A program made the translations under genes and the position numbers. Positions 1 through 9,304 of a stretch of DNA of 64,000 bases are shown here, piece by piece (position 1 is the stretch's first letter; every line of letters starts with the position of its first letter). The notes beneath the pieces are model-generated. The model had not been told where the DNA came from. It saw only the letters and a program-made list of their open reading frames with translations, and searched no databases. Where the stretch lies: NCBI GenBank assembly GCA_903842065.1, contig CAIMKZ010000098.1, positions 62,001-126,000 of the forward strand, written 5' to 3'. This DNA comes from an uncultured Acidobacteriaceae bacterium. Its GTDB lineage: Bacteria; Acidobacteriota; Terriglobia; Terriglobales; Acidobacteriaceae.

Positions 1-546
1 GTCCTGGCAGACGCCCTGACGGGACAGGATGGCCTCGTCGATGGGCGAATCGACGCGCGTGGATCGGGGCGAGTAATCGAAGTACTCGAAGAGCCGCCGA
101 TTCAGCTCGTGCAGAAGCATGAGTGGATCATCGCGGCGTGTGACTTCCATCTTGTTTGCGAGTTCGACGAGGGCCGGGGTTTCGACGGCGAACTGGCTGG
201 GCAGGAGCATCTCCCAGTAGTCGCCGGTGTCGATGAGGCTGTCGAGCGCGGTCCATGCATCGGGAGAGAGTTGCGCGGGGATATAGGGGAGTTGCTGCTG
301 CTCGACTACCGATTCGGCGATGATGACGAGCTGATTGTGCTCGCCGGGGATGTCGAAGTGGTGAACGTTGTTGCCGAGGTGGTCGCGATAGGTGAAGACG
401 CGGCAGCGCGGGCTGACGGAGAGTGTGAAGGAGAGGCAGTGCTGGCTGGAGTCCGAGCGCGGGTTCATGCGCGTCTCCATGATGCTCTCGCTGATAGGCG
501 TGGAGTAGCGGAAGCGGGTGAGATGGCGGATTGAGTAGAAGTTCAT
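1..546 (-). CDS. Transglutaminase-like protein, N-terminal part (cut by window edge)
   Basis: The reading frame starts with ATG at 546 (MNFYSIRHLTRFRYSTPISE) and runs open to position 1, so only about 182 residues are seen. The start resembles the bacterial transglutaminase N-terminal domain, a beta-rich module with the early 'H.T.F.Y..P..ES' pattern. The frame is still open at ILSRQGVCQD, the place where the Cys of the papain-like Cys-His-Asp triad sits in this family. It is the last of three co-directional genes after the ATP-grasp and alpha-E genes. In this conserved neighbourhood the transglutaminase-like protein is thought to act as a peptidase or amide-bond enzyme on a ligase-made peptide; this is family knowledge, not shown here. 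No good Shine-Dalgarno sequence is visible. The upstream gap is filled by a 9-bp tandem repeat. Confidence 0.85.
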   Translation of the reverse strand, partial: MNFYSIRHLTRFRYSTPISESIMETRMNPRSDSSQHCLSFTLSVSPRCRVFTYRDHLGNNVHHFDIPGEHNQLVIIAESVVEQQQLPYIPAQLSPDAWTALDSLIDTGDYWEMLLPSQFAVETPALVELANKMEVTRRDDPLMLLHELNRRLFEYFDYSPRSTRVDSPIDEAILSRQGVCQD

Positions 547-555
547 AATAGAGCC

Positions 556-591
556 AGCGGAGCTAGCGGGGCTAGCGGAGTTAGCGGCGTT
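556..591. repeat. Four 9-bp tandem repeats between two operon genes
   Basis: Plus-strand units AGCGGAGCT, AGCGGGGCT, AGCGGAGTT and AGCGGCGTT follow head to tail. They overlap the stop codon of the alpha-E gene and fill most of the gap to the transglutaminase-like start. As the unit is a multiple of three and lies where a ribosome-binding site is expected, copy-number change would alter spacing between the two genes. Confidence 0.8.
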
Positions 592-1552
592 AGACTGCAA
601 GCGCCGACTGGATGGAATATTGCACGTAGTGGCGGTAGATGAGTTCGTGGATGTGCAGGCACTGCTCTCGAATGGCATGCAGGAAGGCTGCCGGGTCGCC
701 GTGCAGGACTTCGCGGATCGAGGTAAACCCAAGCATCGCGTGGAGGCGGCCGATGGAAGCGGTGAGTTCGTCGGGCGAACGCCTGCCGCCGGAGCGCTGA
801 ATTGCGTCAGTCGCTTCATGGGCGCCGTCGATGCAGTAGCGGATAGCATGCGGAAAGTCGCGATTGAGGAGAAGAAACTCGAGGACTCGGTCGGGCGAGA
901 GGTCGGCGGTGTAGACCTGACAGTAGGCCTCAAACGAAGTGCAGCTGCGCAGCAGCCCCACCAGTTCGAGGTAAGAGTATTCGCTGCGTTCGTCTGCCGA
1001 AGGCTGAAACAACTGCGGCTGATTGACTTCGAGAAGCGTGGCGGTGGCGTAGGCGCGTTCGAGATAGCGGCCCAGGCGGATGAACTGCCATCCCTGTCCG
1101 TGGATCATGGTGGTGTCGGTTGTGCCCTTGAAGAGGTACATGCCGTCTACGATCGAGGCCATCAGTTCGCTGGCATCGGCGCGGAATTGGTCTTGTGCCT
1201 GCGGTGAGTTGATGTGGTGAAAGAGGCGGTTCAGCCTCTGCCACTGCTCGGTGGAGATCTCTTCGCGCACCTGGCGGGCGTTTTCTCGCGCGCCATTCAC
1301 ACAGTAGATGACAGAGGCCGGCTCACTGCTGTCAAAGACCATGTTGTAGGCCATATCTTCGAGCGAGCCGTTCCAGACCATGCCTACCTGCTTGCCGAGG
1401 CCCGCCACCATGCGGAGCCAGCGCGCTTCGAGTTGGTCAGGGCCGGTATCGAGCATGAGGTTCATGGTTACGTCGAGCTGGCGCACGGTGTTTTCGGCGC
1501 GCTCGAGGTAGCGGCTCATCCAGTAGAGGCTGTCGGCGACGCGGGATAGCAT
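590..1552 (-). CDS. Alpha-E domain protein
   Basis: This is an all-alpha 'alpha-E' (DUF403) protein of 320 residues, a normal length for the family. ATG at 1552 gives the typical opening MLSRVADSLYWMSRYLERAE, in which Y-W-M-x-R-Y-x-E-R-A-E is the family signature. Further family-like pieces are 'YLFKGTTDTTMIHGQGWQFIRLGRYLERA' (central) and a C-terminal helix rich in His and Tyr. The frame stays open far upstream, but that part lies on the ATP-grasp gene and reads as Arg/His-rich nonsense, so it was dropped. The biochemical role is unknown. It nearly always sits beside circularly permuted ATP-grasp and transglutaminase-like genes, and here lies 32 bp after the ATP-grasp stop, so co-transcription is likely. 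Confidence 0.9.
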   Translation of the reverse strand: MLSRVADSLYWMSRYLERAENTVRQLDVTMNLMLDTGPDQLEARWLRMVAGLGKQVGMVWNGSLEDMAYNMVFDSSEPASVIYCVNGARENARQVREEISTEQWQRLNRLFHHINSPQAQDQFRADASELMASIVDGMYLFKGTTDTTMIHGQGWQFIRLGRYLERAYATATLLEVNQPQLFQPSADERSEYSYLELVGLLRSCTSFEAYCQVYTADLSPDRVLEFLLLNRDFPHAIRYCIDGAHEATDAIQRSGGRRSPDELTASIGRLHAMLGFTSIREVLHGDPAAFLHAIREQCLHIHELIYRHYVQYSIQSALAV

Positions 1553-1584
1553 CGTCCGGCTCTCACGCCTGCCAAAGGTCGGGT

Positions 1585-3048
1585 TTAGGAGTCCAGTACC
1601 CATGTATCCTTGCTTCCCCCACCCTGCGAAGAGTTGACTACGAGCGAGCCTCTTTCGAGTGCGACGCGGGTAAGCCCTCCGGGGACGATGTTGATCTTGT
1701 CGCCATAGAGGATGTAGGGCCTCAGGTCGACGTGGCGTGGCTCGAGCTTGTCGCCGATGAAGCATGGAGCGCGGGAGAAGTCGAGCGTGGGCTGGGCGAT
1801 GTAGTTGCGCGGGTTGGCTTCGATGGCTCGGGCAAACTCCTCGCGCTGTTTTGCAGTGGAGTGAGGGCCGATCAACATGCCGTAGCCGCCGCTCTCGCCG
1901 ACTGCCTTGACGACAAGCTTGTCGAGGTTGGCGAGTACGTGCCTGCGTTCTTTGTCTTCGCCGAGCAGGAAGGTCTCGACGTTGTTGAGGATGGGATCTT
2001 CGTCGAGGTAGTACTTGATCATGCGCGGAACGTAGGCGTAGATGGCCTTGTCGTCGGCCAGACCGGTACCGAAGGCATTCGAGACGGTGACGTTGCCGGC
2101 GCGATAGGCGTTGAAGAGGCCGGCGCATCCGAGCGAGGAGTCGGAGCGGAAGATGAGCGGATCGGAGAAGTCGTCGTCGACGCGGCGGTAGATGACATCG
2201 ACGCGCTTGAGTCCGTCGGTGGTGCGCATATAGACGATGTTGTCGTGGGTGACGAGGTCGCGGCCTTCGACGAGGTCGATGCCCATCTGGCGCGCGAGGT
2301 AGGTGTGCTCAAAGTAGGCGGAGTTGAATACGCCGGGGGTGAGCAGAACGATGTTGGGCTCGGGGCGGCCTTCGGGAGCGAGGGAGCGCAGTGTCGCAAG
2401 CAGCAACTGGGGATAGTGCTCGACGGGGCGCACGCCGTAGCTATTGAAGAGCTGCGGAAAGGTGCGCTTCATGACGCGGCGGTTGGTGAGCATGTAGCTG
2501 ACGCCAGAGGGAACGCGCAGGTTGTCTTCAAGCACGACGAACTCGCCGGTGTTGAGGCGAAGCAGATCGCTGCCGACGACGCCGACGTAGACGTTACGCG
2601 GCACCTGGAGGCCCTTCATGGGGCGGCGGTAGTGCTTGCAACTGTAAACCAGATCGCGGGGAATGACGTGGTCGGCGAGGATCTTGGCATCGGAGTAGAC
2701 GTCGCGCAGAAAGAGATTCAGCGCGGTGATGCGCTGGGTGAGGCCTTTTTCGATGCGCTCCCACTCCTGCGCGGTGACGATGCGCGGCAACAGGTCGTAA
2801 GGGAAGATGCGCTCGGTTCCCTCATCGCGGCCGTAGACGGTGAATGTAATGCCCTGGGTGAGGAAGGAGAGGTCGGCGGACTGTTTGCGGCGATGCAGCT
2901 CGTCGGCGGGCAGGCCGGCCAGGGTCTCGGCGAGGGCGCGGTACTGGGGCCGCAGTTCTCCGTCGCGGCGGCGCATCTCGTCGAAGGCCTGGTCGAGAGG
3001 GTAGTTGCCGAAGAGGGCGTCGAGTTCAGTGGAATGGGCGGCGTTCAT
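1585..3048 (-). CDS. Circularly permuted ATP-grasp protein
   Basis: The 487-residue product from ATG at 3048 ([25 protein letters not shown]) matches the circularly permuted ATP-grasp type 2 family, usually about 470-490 residues. Recognisable family segments are '[26 protein letters not shown]', '[16 protein letters not shown]', '[19 protein letters not shown]', '[12 protein letters not shown]', and '[17 protein letters not shown]', the last being a Gly-rich nucleotide-binding strand-loop. ATP-grasp enzymes form amide or peptide bonds through an acyl-phosphate; in this operon type they are predicted to build a peptide whose identity is unknown. The frame extends 45 codons further upstream but that stretch looks unlike the family. 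First gene of the operon. No strong ribosome-binding site precedes the chosen ATG. Confidence 0.9.
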   Translation of the reverse strand: MNAAHSTELDALFGNYPLDQAFDEMRRRDGELRPQYRALAETLAGLPADELHRRKQSADLSFLTQGITFTVYGRDEGTERIFPYDLLPRIVTAQEWERIEKGLTQRITALNLFLRDVYSDAKILADHVIPRDLVYSCKHYRRPMKGLQVPRNVYVGVVGSDLLRLNTGEFVVLEDNLRVPSGVSYMLTNRRVMKRTFPQLFNSYGVRPVEHYPQLLLATLRSLAPEGRPEPNIVLLTPGVFNSAYFEHTYLARQMGIDLVEGRDLVTHDNIVYMRTTDGLKRVDVIYRRVDDDFSDPLIFRSDSSLGCAGLFNAYRAGNVTVSNAFGTGLADDKAIYAYVPRMIKYYLDEDPILNNVETFLLGEDKERRHVLANLDKLVVKAVGESGGYGMLIGPHSTAKQREEFARAIEANPRNYIAQPTLDFSRAPCFIGDKLEPRHVDLRPYILYGDKINIVPGGLTRVALERGSLVVNSSQGGGSKDTWVLDS

Positions 3049-3187
3049 GGGTCTCGTCGAGTTCGATGTTGGCGCGTTGAATTCGTGAGGCCGGAGAGTT
3101 TTGGGGCAAACTCCGCCCTGTTGTGTTGTTCCGGTTGTAGCACGGGGTCTATAAGGAGGGCGTGAAGAAATGCCGGGGCGCAAAAAG

Positions 3188-3215
3188 AGCGGCGCAGCCT
3201 GATGGCTGCGCCGCT
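3188..3215 (-). terminator. Rho-independent terminator of the glutamine synthetase gene
   Basis: A perfect 12-bp stem (AGCGGCGCAGCC / GGCTGCGCCGCT) with a 4-nt loop lies 24 bp after the stop codon. On the minus strand it is followed by CTCTTTTTG, a U-rich tail. Confidence 0.85.
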
Positions 3216-3239
3216 TCTGGTTGAGTACCGGTTTTGCCC

Positions 3240-4670
3240 CTAAAAATTATTCCAGAGGGACTGGTTGTAAACCTCGTGGTGGAACTGGACCTCGGAAGGC
3301 TTGACGAAGGTGCCAAGCTCACGCGGGCAGCGGTTGGCCGAGGCCTGCTTGAGGTCGGCAAAGCGGCCCTGCACGTCTGCGCCGAGGATGTCGGCGATCC
3401 ACTTGGAGGCCTTGAAGTCTTCGATGGCCTGCTGGATGTTGTCGGGCAGGTAGCGCTCAGCCTGGCGCAGGTTCTTGATCTTCGCGGTGGGGCCGTCGAT
3501 GCCCGTCTTGAAGATCGAGAACATGGTGAGGTAGGGGTTGGCGTCCGGAGCGACCGAGCGAACCTCAGTACGCATGGAGCGCGCGTTGCCGATGGGAACG
3601 CGAACCATGGAGCCGCGATCGGTGGCCGAGGCCTTGATCTGGTTCGGCGCCTCGAAGTGCGGATCGAGGCGGCGGAAGGAGTTGACGCTGGAGTTCAGGA
3701 TGAGGCAGATGTCGAGCGCGCTGGTGAGAATGCGATCGATGAACTCCCAGCCGAACTTCGACATCATCTCCTGGCCCTTGGGATCCCAGAACATGTTGGT
3801 GCCGGCCTTGGCGATCGAAACATTGGTGTGCATACCAGAGCCATTGACGCCGACGACGGGCTTGGGCAGGAAGCTGGCCGTGTAGCCCATGTTGTTGGCG
3901 ACCTGGCGGCAGAGCAGCTTGTAGAGCTGAATCTGGTCGGCGGCGGCAACCACTTCGCCGTAGCCGTAGTTGATCTCAAACTGGCTGGGCGCGACTTCGG
4001 GGTGATCCTTCTCGTTCTGGAAGCCCATGGCGCGCTGCACTTCGGCGGCGGTGTCGATGAACTTGCGGAGGGGATCGAGGGGCAGCACATGATAGTAGCC
4101 GCCGGTGTTGATGAACTCGAACTTTCCGGTCTCGTGGAACTTGCGCTCGGCATCGGTGCCGGCGAAGAGGAAGCCCTCGATCTCGTTGGCCGCGTTCAGG
4201 GTCCACTTCTTCTCGGCGAAGAGCTTGTCGGAGTAGGCCTTGAGGACGCCGCGCATGTCGCCCTTGTAAGGAGAGCCGTCCTTGTCGATGACGTGGCCGA
4301 AGACGAGGACCTTGCCATTACCGAAGACGTCGGAGGGCACCCAGTAGAAGGCGCTCCAGTCGATGCCCAGACGCAGGTCGGATTCCTTCTGCGCGGTAAA
4401 GCCGCGGATGGAGGAGCCGTCGAAGGTCAGGTTCTCATACGAACCGATAAGGAACTTCTTGTCGTAGTCGATCAGGTGCAGACGGCCTTCAAGGTCGGTG
4501 AACAGTACGGTCACGGCCTTGATGCGCTTCTCGTCGGTGAGGTACTTGATGCGCTTCTCGAGTATCTTGTCGGGAGCAACACGGCTGGAACGTTCGCTTT
4601 TAGCTTCGAGGTTGAGCTCTTCCAACTCCTCGTAAGAAAGGGCAAGAAAGTTACGGAAATCCTGACTCAT
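3240..4670 (-). CDS. glnA: Glutamine synthetase (type I-like)
   Basis: This 476-residue enzyme joins ammonia to glutamate using ATP in the cytoplasm. ATG at 4670 is preceded by AAGGAG at close spacing. Family landmarks in order: beta-grasp region with '[17 protein letters not shown]'; '[10 protein letters not shown]'; 'EGFLFAG' in place of the usual E-x-E-F-F-x-F; '[20 protein letters not shown]'; '[11 protein letters not shown]'; '[19 protein letters not shown]'; and '[17 protein letters not shown]'. The segment usually carrying the adenylylation tyrosine (NLYDLP in GSI-beta) reads '[12 protein letters not shown]', so control by GlnE-type adenylylation is doubtful. The common 'NGSGMHxHxS' reads HTNVS, an unusual replacement of the second His. 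Divergent from the M61 gene, with its own terminator. The exact GS subfamily is uncertain. Confidence 0.92.
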   Translation of the reverse strand: MSQDFRNFLALSYEELEELNLEAKSERSSRVAPDKILEKRIKYLTDEKRIKAVTVLFTDLEGRLHLIDYDKKFLIGSYENLTFDGSSIRGFTAQKESDLRLGIDWSAFYWVPSDVFGNGKVLVFGHVIDKDGSPYKGDMRGVLKAYSDKLFAEKKWTLNAANEIEGFLFAGTDAERKFHETGKFEFINTGGYYHVLPLDPLRKFIDTAAEVQRAMGFQNEKDHPEVAPSQFEINYGYGEVVAAADQIQLYKLLCRQVANNMGYTASFLPKPVVGVNGSGMHTNVSIAKAGTNMFWDPKGQEMMSKFGWEFIDRILTSALDICLILNSSVNSFRRLDPHFEAPNQIKASATDRGSMVRVPIGNARSMRTEVRSVAPDANPYLTMFSIFKTGIDGPTAKIKNLRQAERYLPDNIQQAIEDFKASKWIADILGADVQGRFADLKQASANRCPRELGTFVKPSEVQFHHEVYNQSLWNNF

Positions 4671-4856
4671 GGCACTCCTTCGCTTGGGCTGCATACACGC
4701 CTGCCGGCAACTAGGCGGACAGGCCAGCATGTAGGTTTATGTAGATAGAGTAGCGCGAGAGGGCAGTTGAGGCCAATCGGAAATTGAGTGTGGTCCGGGG
4801 AGACTGACAGCGCGCGGAGGATGCGGTAGGCTGGAAGTTCAGGAGAAAATGCACCG

Positions 4857-6767
4857 ATGCTGATGCGATTCAGACCCGCTCCCGCTTGTCTGGGCGTCAT
4901 GGCCCTGCTGTTGACTGCCTCTGCCGCTTCCGCCCAGAAGCCGCCCATCCGGATTCTGGCCGACCTGAGCGACGCGCCACGCAAGCTCTACCATGCCGAG
5001 ATCGATCTGCCGGTCACGCCCGGACCGCTTACGCTCACCACTCCCAAGTGGATTCCCGGCCACCACTCTCCGTCTGGTCCAGCCAGCGCCATTACCGGCG
5101 TAGTGTTCACGGCAAACGGAAAGACGCTGGACTGGCGCCGCGACGACGTGGACCTATACGAGTTTCACGTTACGGTTCCGCAGGGCGTTACCAACCTGCA
5201 CGCGCATCTGGACTATATTGTGGGCTCGCGCGTCTCGCAGAAGATGGCGGCGCTCGAGTGGGAGGCACTGCTGATGTATCCGGCCCACACGGCGGTACGC
5301 GAGATTCCGATTGAAGCCTCCGTCAAGGTGCCGAACGGTTGGGGCATTGGAGCCGCGCTCGCTCCGGTGGGTGCCGGCACCTATCCGGTGCCTGCCGATG
5401 GCGCCACGACGCACTTTGCCGCGACGAACGTCGAGCAGCTCGAAGACTCGCCCATCCTCACGGGCGCATACTTCCACGAGTACGAACTGGCGCCGGAGAT
5501 CTCGCCGAAACACTACATTGACGTAGTGGCCGATGAGGCAGCCGACGCAAAGCTGCGTCCGGAGTTTCTGGCCGAGCTGAGCAACCTGGTACGCGAGGCC
5601 GATGCTCTGTATAGTTCGCATCACTATGCCGTTTATCACTTCCTGCTCACGCTCTCCGATGTGGCGGGAGGCATGGGGCTGGAGCACGGGCAGTCGTCCG
5701 ACAACGGAGTTGGCCTGAAGAGTTATTCCGATGCGACGCGCCAGATAGCGGACGCCGATCTGCTGCCGCACGAGTTCACGCACTCGTGGAACGGCAAGTA
5801 CCGGCGGCCCGAGGGACTCTACCAGCCCGACTTTGCCACAGCGCAGCAAGGAGCATTGCTGTGGGTTTACGAGGGGATGACGCAGTACCTGGGCAATGTG
5901 CTGGCGGCACGTTCGGGCCTGGAGACGGCTGAGCAGTACCGCGACCAGCTAGCCATGACCGCCGCATCGCTCGATGCCGAAGGCGGACGGCTGTGGCGCT
6001 CGACCGAGGATACGGCCGTGGCGGCCAGCATCGTGCGCGGCGGCAACATGGCCTGGGTCAACTGGCGGCGCAGCCAGGACTACTACACCGAGGGCGAGCT
6101 GCTGTGGCTCGACGCCGACACGCTGATCCGCAAGCTGACCGGCAACAAGAAGTCGCTCGATGACTTCGAGAAGATCTTCCTCGGCAAGGGTGGAAACACA
6201 GGACCGCTGATCGCCACCTACTCCTTCGACGAGGTGGCGGCGGACCTGAACTCCGTTGTCGCGTATGACTGGGCTACGTTCCTGCGCGACCGCGTAGGCA
6301 AGGTGAATCCGCGGGCCGATGTGGCGGGGATTGAGCAGGGCGGCTACCGGCTGGTCTACAAAGACGAGCCCAACGCAACGTCACGCGAGATGGCCTCCGG
6401 GGCTGGGCGCAGAGGCATCGACTGCTGGTACTCGCTGGGGTTGCGGCTCAGCGCTGAGGGCAATATCTCCGACGTGCGCTGGAACGGAGCTGCTGATAAA
6501 GCCAACATGGCGCCAGGCGAGAAGATTCTGGCCGTGAACGGGCGAGTCTTCTCCGCCGATGTGTTGCGCGCTGCCATTCGCGGGGCTAAAGGCAACCCAG
6601 AGCCGATTCATCTCATCGTGCAGACAGAGTCCTATGTCTCGACTGTCGACATCGATTATCACGACGGCGAGAAGTTCCCTGCCCTGGAGCGCGTGGAAGG
6701 AACGCCGGCGCTGCTGGACGACATTGCGAGGCCGATGATCGCGGTGGCCAAGCCGGCAGTCAAGTAG
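4857..6767 (+). CDS. Secreted M61 family metallopeptidase (glycyl aminopeptidase-like) with PDZ domain
   Basis: The 636-residue product begins with a signal peptide (Ala/Leu-rich core, cleavage likely after ASAQ near residue 26). The zinc site is 'HEFTHSWNGKYRRPEG': HExxH followed by W-N-x-K-x-x-R-P, diagnostic of M61. The third ligand is expected in 'WVYEGMTQYLG'. A beta-rich N-terminal domain precedes it and a PDZ-like domain follows at about residues 530-605 (GxGxRLSAEGNISDV..., ILAVNGRVFSADVLR). M61 enzymes release N-terminal Gly or Ala from peptides; here action in the periplasm or outside is expected. AGGAG lies 11 bp before ATG 4857; ATG 4863 is a possible alternative. Followed by a GC-rich hairpin and then tRNA-Ser. 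Confidence 0.9.
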   Translation: MLMRFRPAPACLGVMALLLTASAASAQKPPIRILADLSDAPRKLYHAEIDLPVTPGPLTLTTPKWIPGHHSPSGPASAITGVVFTANGKTLDWRRDDVDLYEFHVTVPQGVTNLHAHLDYIVGSRVSQKMAALEWEALLMYPAHTAVREIPIEASVKVPNGWGIGAALAPVGAGTYPVPADGATTHFAATNVEQLEDSPILTGAYFHEYELAPEISPKHYIDVVADEAADAKLRPEFLAELSNLVREADALYSSHHYAVYHFLLTLSDVAGGMGLEHGQSSDNGVGLKSYSDATRQIADADLLPHEFTHSWNGKYRRPEGLYQPDFATAQQGALLWVYEGMTQYLGNVLAARSGLETAEQYRDQLAMTAASLDAEGGRLWRSTEDTAVAASIVRGGNMAWVNWRRSQDYYTEGELLWLDADTLIRKLTGNKKSLDDFEKIFLGKGGNTGPLIATYSFDEVAADLNSVVAYDWATFLRDRVGKVNPRADVAGIEQGGYRLVYKDEPNATSREMASGAGRRGIDCWYSLGLRLSAEGNISDVRWNGAADKANMAPGEKILAVNGRVFSADVLRAAIRGAKGNPEPIHLIVQTESYVSTVDIDYHDGEKFPALERVEGTPALLDDIARPMIAVAKPAVK

Positions 6768-6773
6768 CCAGGT

Positions 6774-6801
6774 GCGGGTCCGGAGTTCGTACCGGACCCG
6801 C
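6774..6801 (+). terminator. Probable terminator after the M61 gene
   Basis: A perfect 10-bp stem GCGGGTCCGG / CCGGACCCGC with an 8-nt loop lies 6 bp after the stop codon. The T-run is poor, so termination may be incomplete. Confidence 0.65.
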
Positions 6802-6866
6802 GCTTCCATCGCCGGGCACAGTCTCCAAAAGCTGAGATACACTGAGAGTGGCGCCAGCCAACCTGC

Positions 6867-6956
6867 GGAGGGATGGGTGAGCGGTTGAAACCGGCGGTCT
6901 TGAAAACCGTTGAGCTCGAAAGGGCTCCGGGGGTTCGAATCCCTCTCCCTCCGCCA
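6867..6956 (+). tRNA. tRNA-Ser (UGA)
   Basis: GGAGGGA (6867-6873) pairs with TCCCTCC (6946-6952), followed by discriminator G and an encoded CCA. The anticodon arm is CGGTC-TTGAAAA-type with anticodon TGA at the centre, and a long variable arm typical of class II tRNAs is present. The T-arm reads GGGGGTTCGAATCCCTC. The integrase gene starts 180 bp downstream, so this is very probably the attachment site of the mobile element. The tRNA remains intact. Confidence 0.97.
6934..6949 (+). other. attL core candidate inside tRNA-Ser
   Basis: TTCGAATCCCTCTCCC in the T-arm and acceptor stem of tRNA-Ser. It recurs with one mismatch at 28965-28980. Confidence 0.55.
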
Positions 6957-7072
6957 AGACTACTTCCAAGAACATCCAGGAACGTCCTTTAAATCCAAAT
7001 AAACCATATAAATACTACACATTACGTCCTTCCACTTCCGAGGACGTCCAGCGGAAGCCATAGATTTTTGAC

Positions 7073-7114
7073 TGTATATTTGGATGTATCCTGCCGATGG
7101 AATGGATGTATATT
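7073..7114 (+). promoter_or_regulatory. Integrase arm-type binding sites, left end
   Basis: TGTATATTTGGATGTAT (7073-7089) and TGGATGTATATT (7103-7114) lie between the tRNA and the integrase start. The first matches 28896-28912 at the other end in 15 of 17 positions. Repeated motifs inside both ends of a tRNA-inserted element are typical integrase arm sites. Confidence 0.55.
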
Positions 7115-7136
7115 CCCAGTAGGAGGGTTTAGCACT

Positions 7137-8354
7137 GTGAAGCTAACCGATACAGGACTCAAAAAAGCCAAATCAAGAGACGAAGCCTACAGCATGAGTG
7201 ATGGAGGAGGCCTCTACCTCTGGATTTCGCCGTCGGGCGGGAAACTTTGGCGCTGGGCCTATCGGTTTGAGAACAAAAGAAAGCTCATGGCGCTTGGGAA
7301 GTATCCTGACGTTTCCCTGGCCCAAGCACGAGAGCAACACAGCGAGGCTCGCAAACTCCTTGCAACGGGTATTGACCCGATGGCGCAGCGGAAGTCAGAA
7401 AAGACCGCTGAGAAAGCAGCCATCGAGAATTCTTTTCAAAGTGTTGTCACACTGTGGCTGGAACATTGGCAAGACGGGAAGAGTCCACGGCACGTGGACT
7501 ATGTAAAGCGGCGTATTGACGGCGACATTCTGCCGTGTTTGGGAGCACGGCCGATAGCAGAAATTGAGGCGCCAGAGTTGGTGGCCATGACGAAGGCTAT
7601 TCAGGATCGCGGAGCACGCGATATTGCAAAGCGCGCACTGGAAACCGTTGGGCAGGTCTTTCGCTACAGCATTGCCCACGGCTATTCGCGTCGCAATCCC
7701 GCCGCTGAGATCCGCCCCAGCGACATTTTGAAATCCGCGCGAAAGATCAACTACGCTCGAATTGACGCCAGGGAATTGCCCAAGTTGCTTAGATGTATCG
7801 AGGTTTATCAGGGAACGCACATCACTCGGCTGGCGATGAAGCTTCTGGCCCTGACATTTGTACGTACCAGCGAATTGATCGGGGCCAAGTGGACGGAGTT
7901 CGACATCGAAAACGCGCGGTGGGATATTCCTGCCGAGCGGATGAAGATGCGATCCCTGCACATTGTTCCACTGGCAAAGCAGTCATTAGAGGCCTTGGAT
8001 TTGCTGCACGGCCTCACGGGCCACAGTGAATGGCTTTTTCCTGGAGATCGGTCAACGATCAAGCCGATCAGCAATAACACCATCCTTAAGGCTTTGGAAA
8101 GAATGGGATACAAGGGAATTATGACCGGCCACGGCTTCCGAGGTTTAGCTTCAACGATCCTGCATGAGCAGGGCTATAACCATGAACACATCGAACTGCA
8201 GCTAGCCCATGCTCCTCGAAACGCCGTTAGCGCAGCATATAACCATGCCCTTTATCTAAAACCTCGGACCCAAATGATGCAAGATTGGGCGGACTACCTT
8301 GAACAAACCCAACGCAGGGGGGAAGTAGTTGCCATGCACCAGAAGACGGCATGA
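7137..8354 (+). CDS. Tyrosine integrase (P4/DUF4102 type)
   Basis: The 405-residue protein starts at GTG 7137, 10 bp after AGGAGG; an earlier in-frame start at 7068 lies in the arm-site region and is less likely. The N-terminal DUF4102 domain is clear (LTDTGLKKAKSRDE, GGGLYLWISPSGGKLWRWAY, GKYPDVSLAQAR). It is followed by a SAM-like core-binding domain and the catalytic domain. Catalytic residues are visible: Arg in 'TFVRTSELIGAKW', His-x-x-Arg in 'GHGFRGLAS', and the nucleophile Tyr in 'SAAYNHALY'. It joins attP to the tRNA-Ser attB and, with an excisionase such as the AlpA-like protein at 25585, should excise the element. No truncation is seen, so it may be active. Confidence 0.95.
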   Translation: MKLTDTGLKKAKSRDEAYSMSDGGGLYLWISPSGGKLWRWAYRFENKRKLMALGKYPDVSLAQAREQHSEARKLLATGIDPMAQRKSEKTAEKAAIENSFQSVVTLWLEHWQDGKSPRHVDYVKRRIDGDILPCLGARPIAEIEAPELVAMTKAIQDRGARDIAKRALETVGQVFRYSIAHGYSRRNPAAEIRPSDILKSARKINYARIDARELPKLLRCIEVYQGTHITRLAMKLLALTFVRTSELIGAKWTEFDIENARWDIPAERMKMRSLHIVPLAKQSLEALDLLHGLTGHSEWLFPGDRSTIKPISNNTILKALERMGYKGIMTGHGFRGLASTILHEQGYNHEHIELQLAHAPRNAVSAAYNHALYLKPRTQMMQDWADYLEQTQRRGEVVAMHQKTA

Positions 8355-8422
8355 ATCTTCTTTAATCTCCCCACATTTCTTCCGCGAGCGGGTCTCGCCA
8401 GAGGCCCACTCGCGGTCGGCCA

Positions 8423-9280
8423 TTAGCCAGCTTTGGCCAGTTGTTCTGGATTTTCATCAAATAGCGCTCCAAGAATGGCTCCCGACGCTTTCTGGATGGC
8501 GGTAAGCGATTCAGTAAGCCGCTCAGCATTGCCATTGTAGAGGCTAATGTAGTCGGCGCTGGCGCTTCCTGTGTTCAGTCCCACGGCACGGGCGACTATG
8601 AAGGCAACAGCTTCGGCTTCAGTTTCGCGAGTTGCTTTGGTGGTGTTGGTACGGCGTTCAGCGTGGTGCAAGATCTCGTGCGCCAGTTCGTGTACGAGAG
8701 TTGTAAACTCCTCGGCTTTGGACTGCCCCGGCAGCAATATGATCTTCCCGCCGCAACTGCTCCCTTGCGCAGGCGCTATACGCTCATCGAACTCTAGCTC
8801 AATGCCTTGCCGGACCACAAAATCTACAAGTTGGTCATGGAAACCGCCCACTTCGCCGGTAACCACTGCTGGTTTAGGTAGTTCGACTCCATCTGTTTGG
8901 GCAATATCAAACACGTACACGGTCCGGAATCCCAGTACACGGGGCGCGGCCCTTTCGTCTTGTTCCTCATCTCGTGCATTACGTTGGCGCTTGCTGGCAA
9001 TCATTGGGGCCTGAATGGGAATTCCCTTTTGCCCCTTCATAACGTGTCGCCCCAGCTCAATCCAAGTGTGGAAGCCTGCAACATGCGTTGCATCAGGGCG
9101 GTGTTGAGCGATAGATAAAATATTCCCAAATGAGTATCGATGGAAACGCGCCATCGCTGTAAGGTACGCGGTAAGCGTGTCGCTTTTACCTTGCTCTAGC
9201 TGTTCGATCAAATTCTTTACGTTTGCGGTGATGATTTCTTCTGTGGTTTGCCGCTGTGGCTGAGTGGTTTTGCTGTTCAT
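8423..9280 (-). CDS. ArdC-like antirestriction protein (ssDNA-binding domain plus zincin)
   Basis: The 285-residue product starts at ATG 9280 behind a GGAGG. The N-terminal half matches the ArdC N-terminal ssDNA-binding domain (DUF1738), with 'FHRYSFGNILSIAQHRPDATHVAGF' and 'HVMKGQKGIPIQAPM'. The C-terminal half is a zincin: 'LVHELAHEILHH' carries HExxH, and a third ligand is likely in 'ETEAEAVAFIVA'. ArdC proteins coat or protect incoming single-stranded plasmid DNA from host restriction during transfer. It lies between the integrase (convergent) and the relaxase (same strand). Reading upstream of 9280 gives an Arg/Ser-rich stretch unlike the family and was excluded. Confidence 0.88.
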   Translation of the reverse strand: MNSKTTQPQRQTTEEIITANVKNLIEQLEQGKSDTLTAYLTAMARFHRYSFGNILSIAQHRPDATHVAGFHTWIELGRHVMKGQKGIPIQAPMIASKRQRNARDEEQDERAAPRVLGFRTVYVFDIAQTDGVELPKPAVVTGEVGGFHDQLVDFVVRQGIELEFDERIAPAQGSSCGGKIILLPGQSKAEEFTTLVHELAHEILHHAERRTNTTKATRETEAEAVAFIVARAVGLNTGSASADYISLYNGNAERLTESLTAIQKASGAILGALFDENPEQLAKAG

Positions 9281-9304
9281 TGGGGTTCCTCCGTAGTATT
9301 TGCT

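Noticed and set aside
1732..3165. Long plus-strand frame opposite the ATP-grasp gene
   Set aside because: Antisense shadow; the minus-strand product carries clear family motifs.
3234..4748. Long plus-strand open frame opposite glutamine synthetase
   Set aside because: It is a shadow of the high-GC codon pattern of glnA; the product has no family features and no ribosome-binding site.
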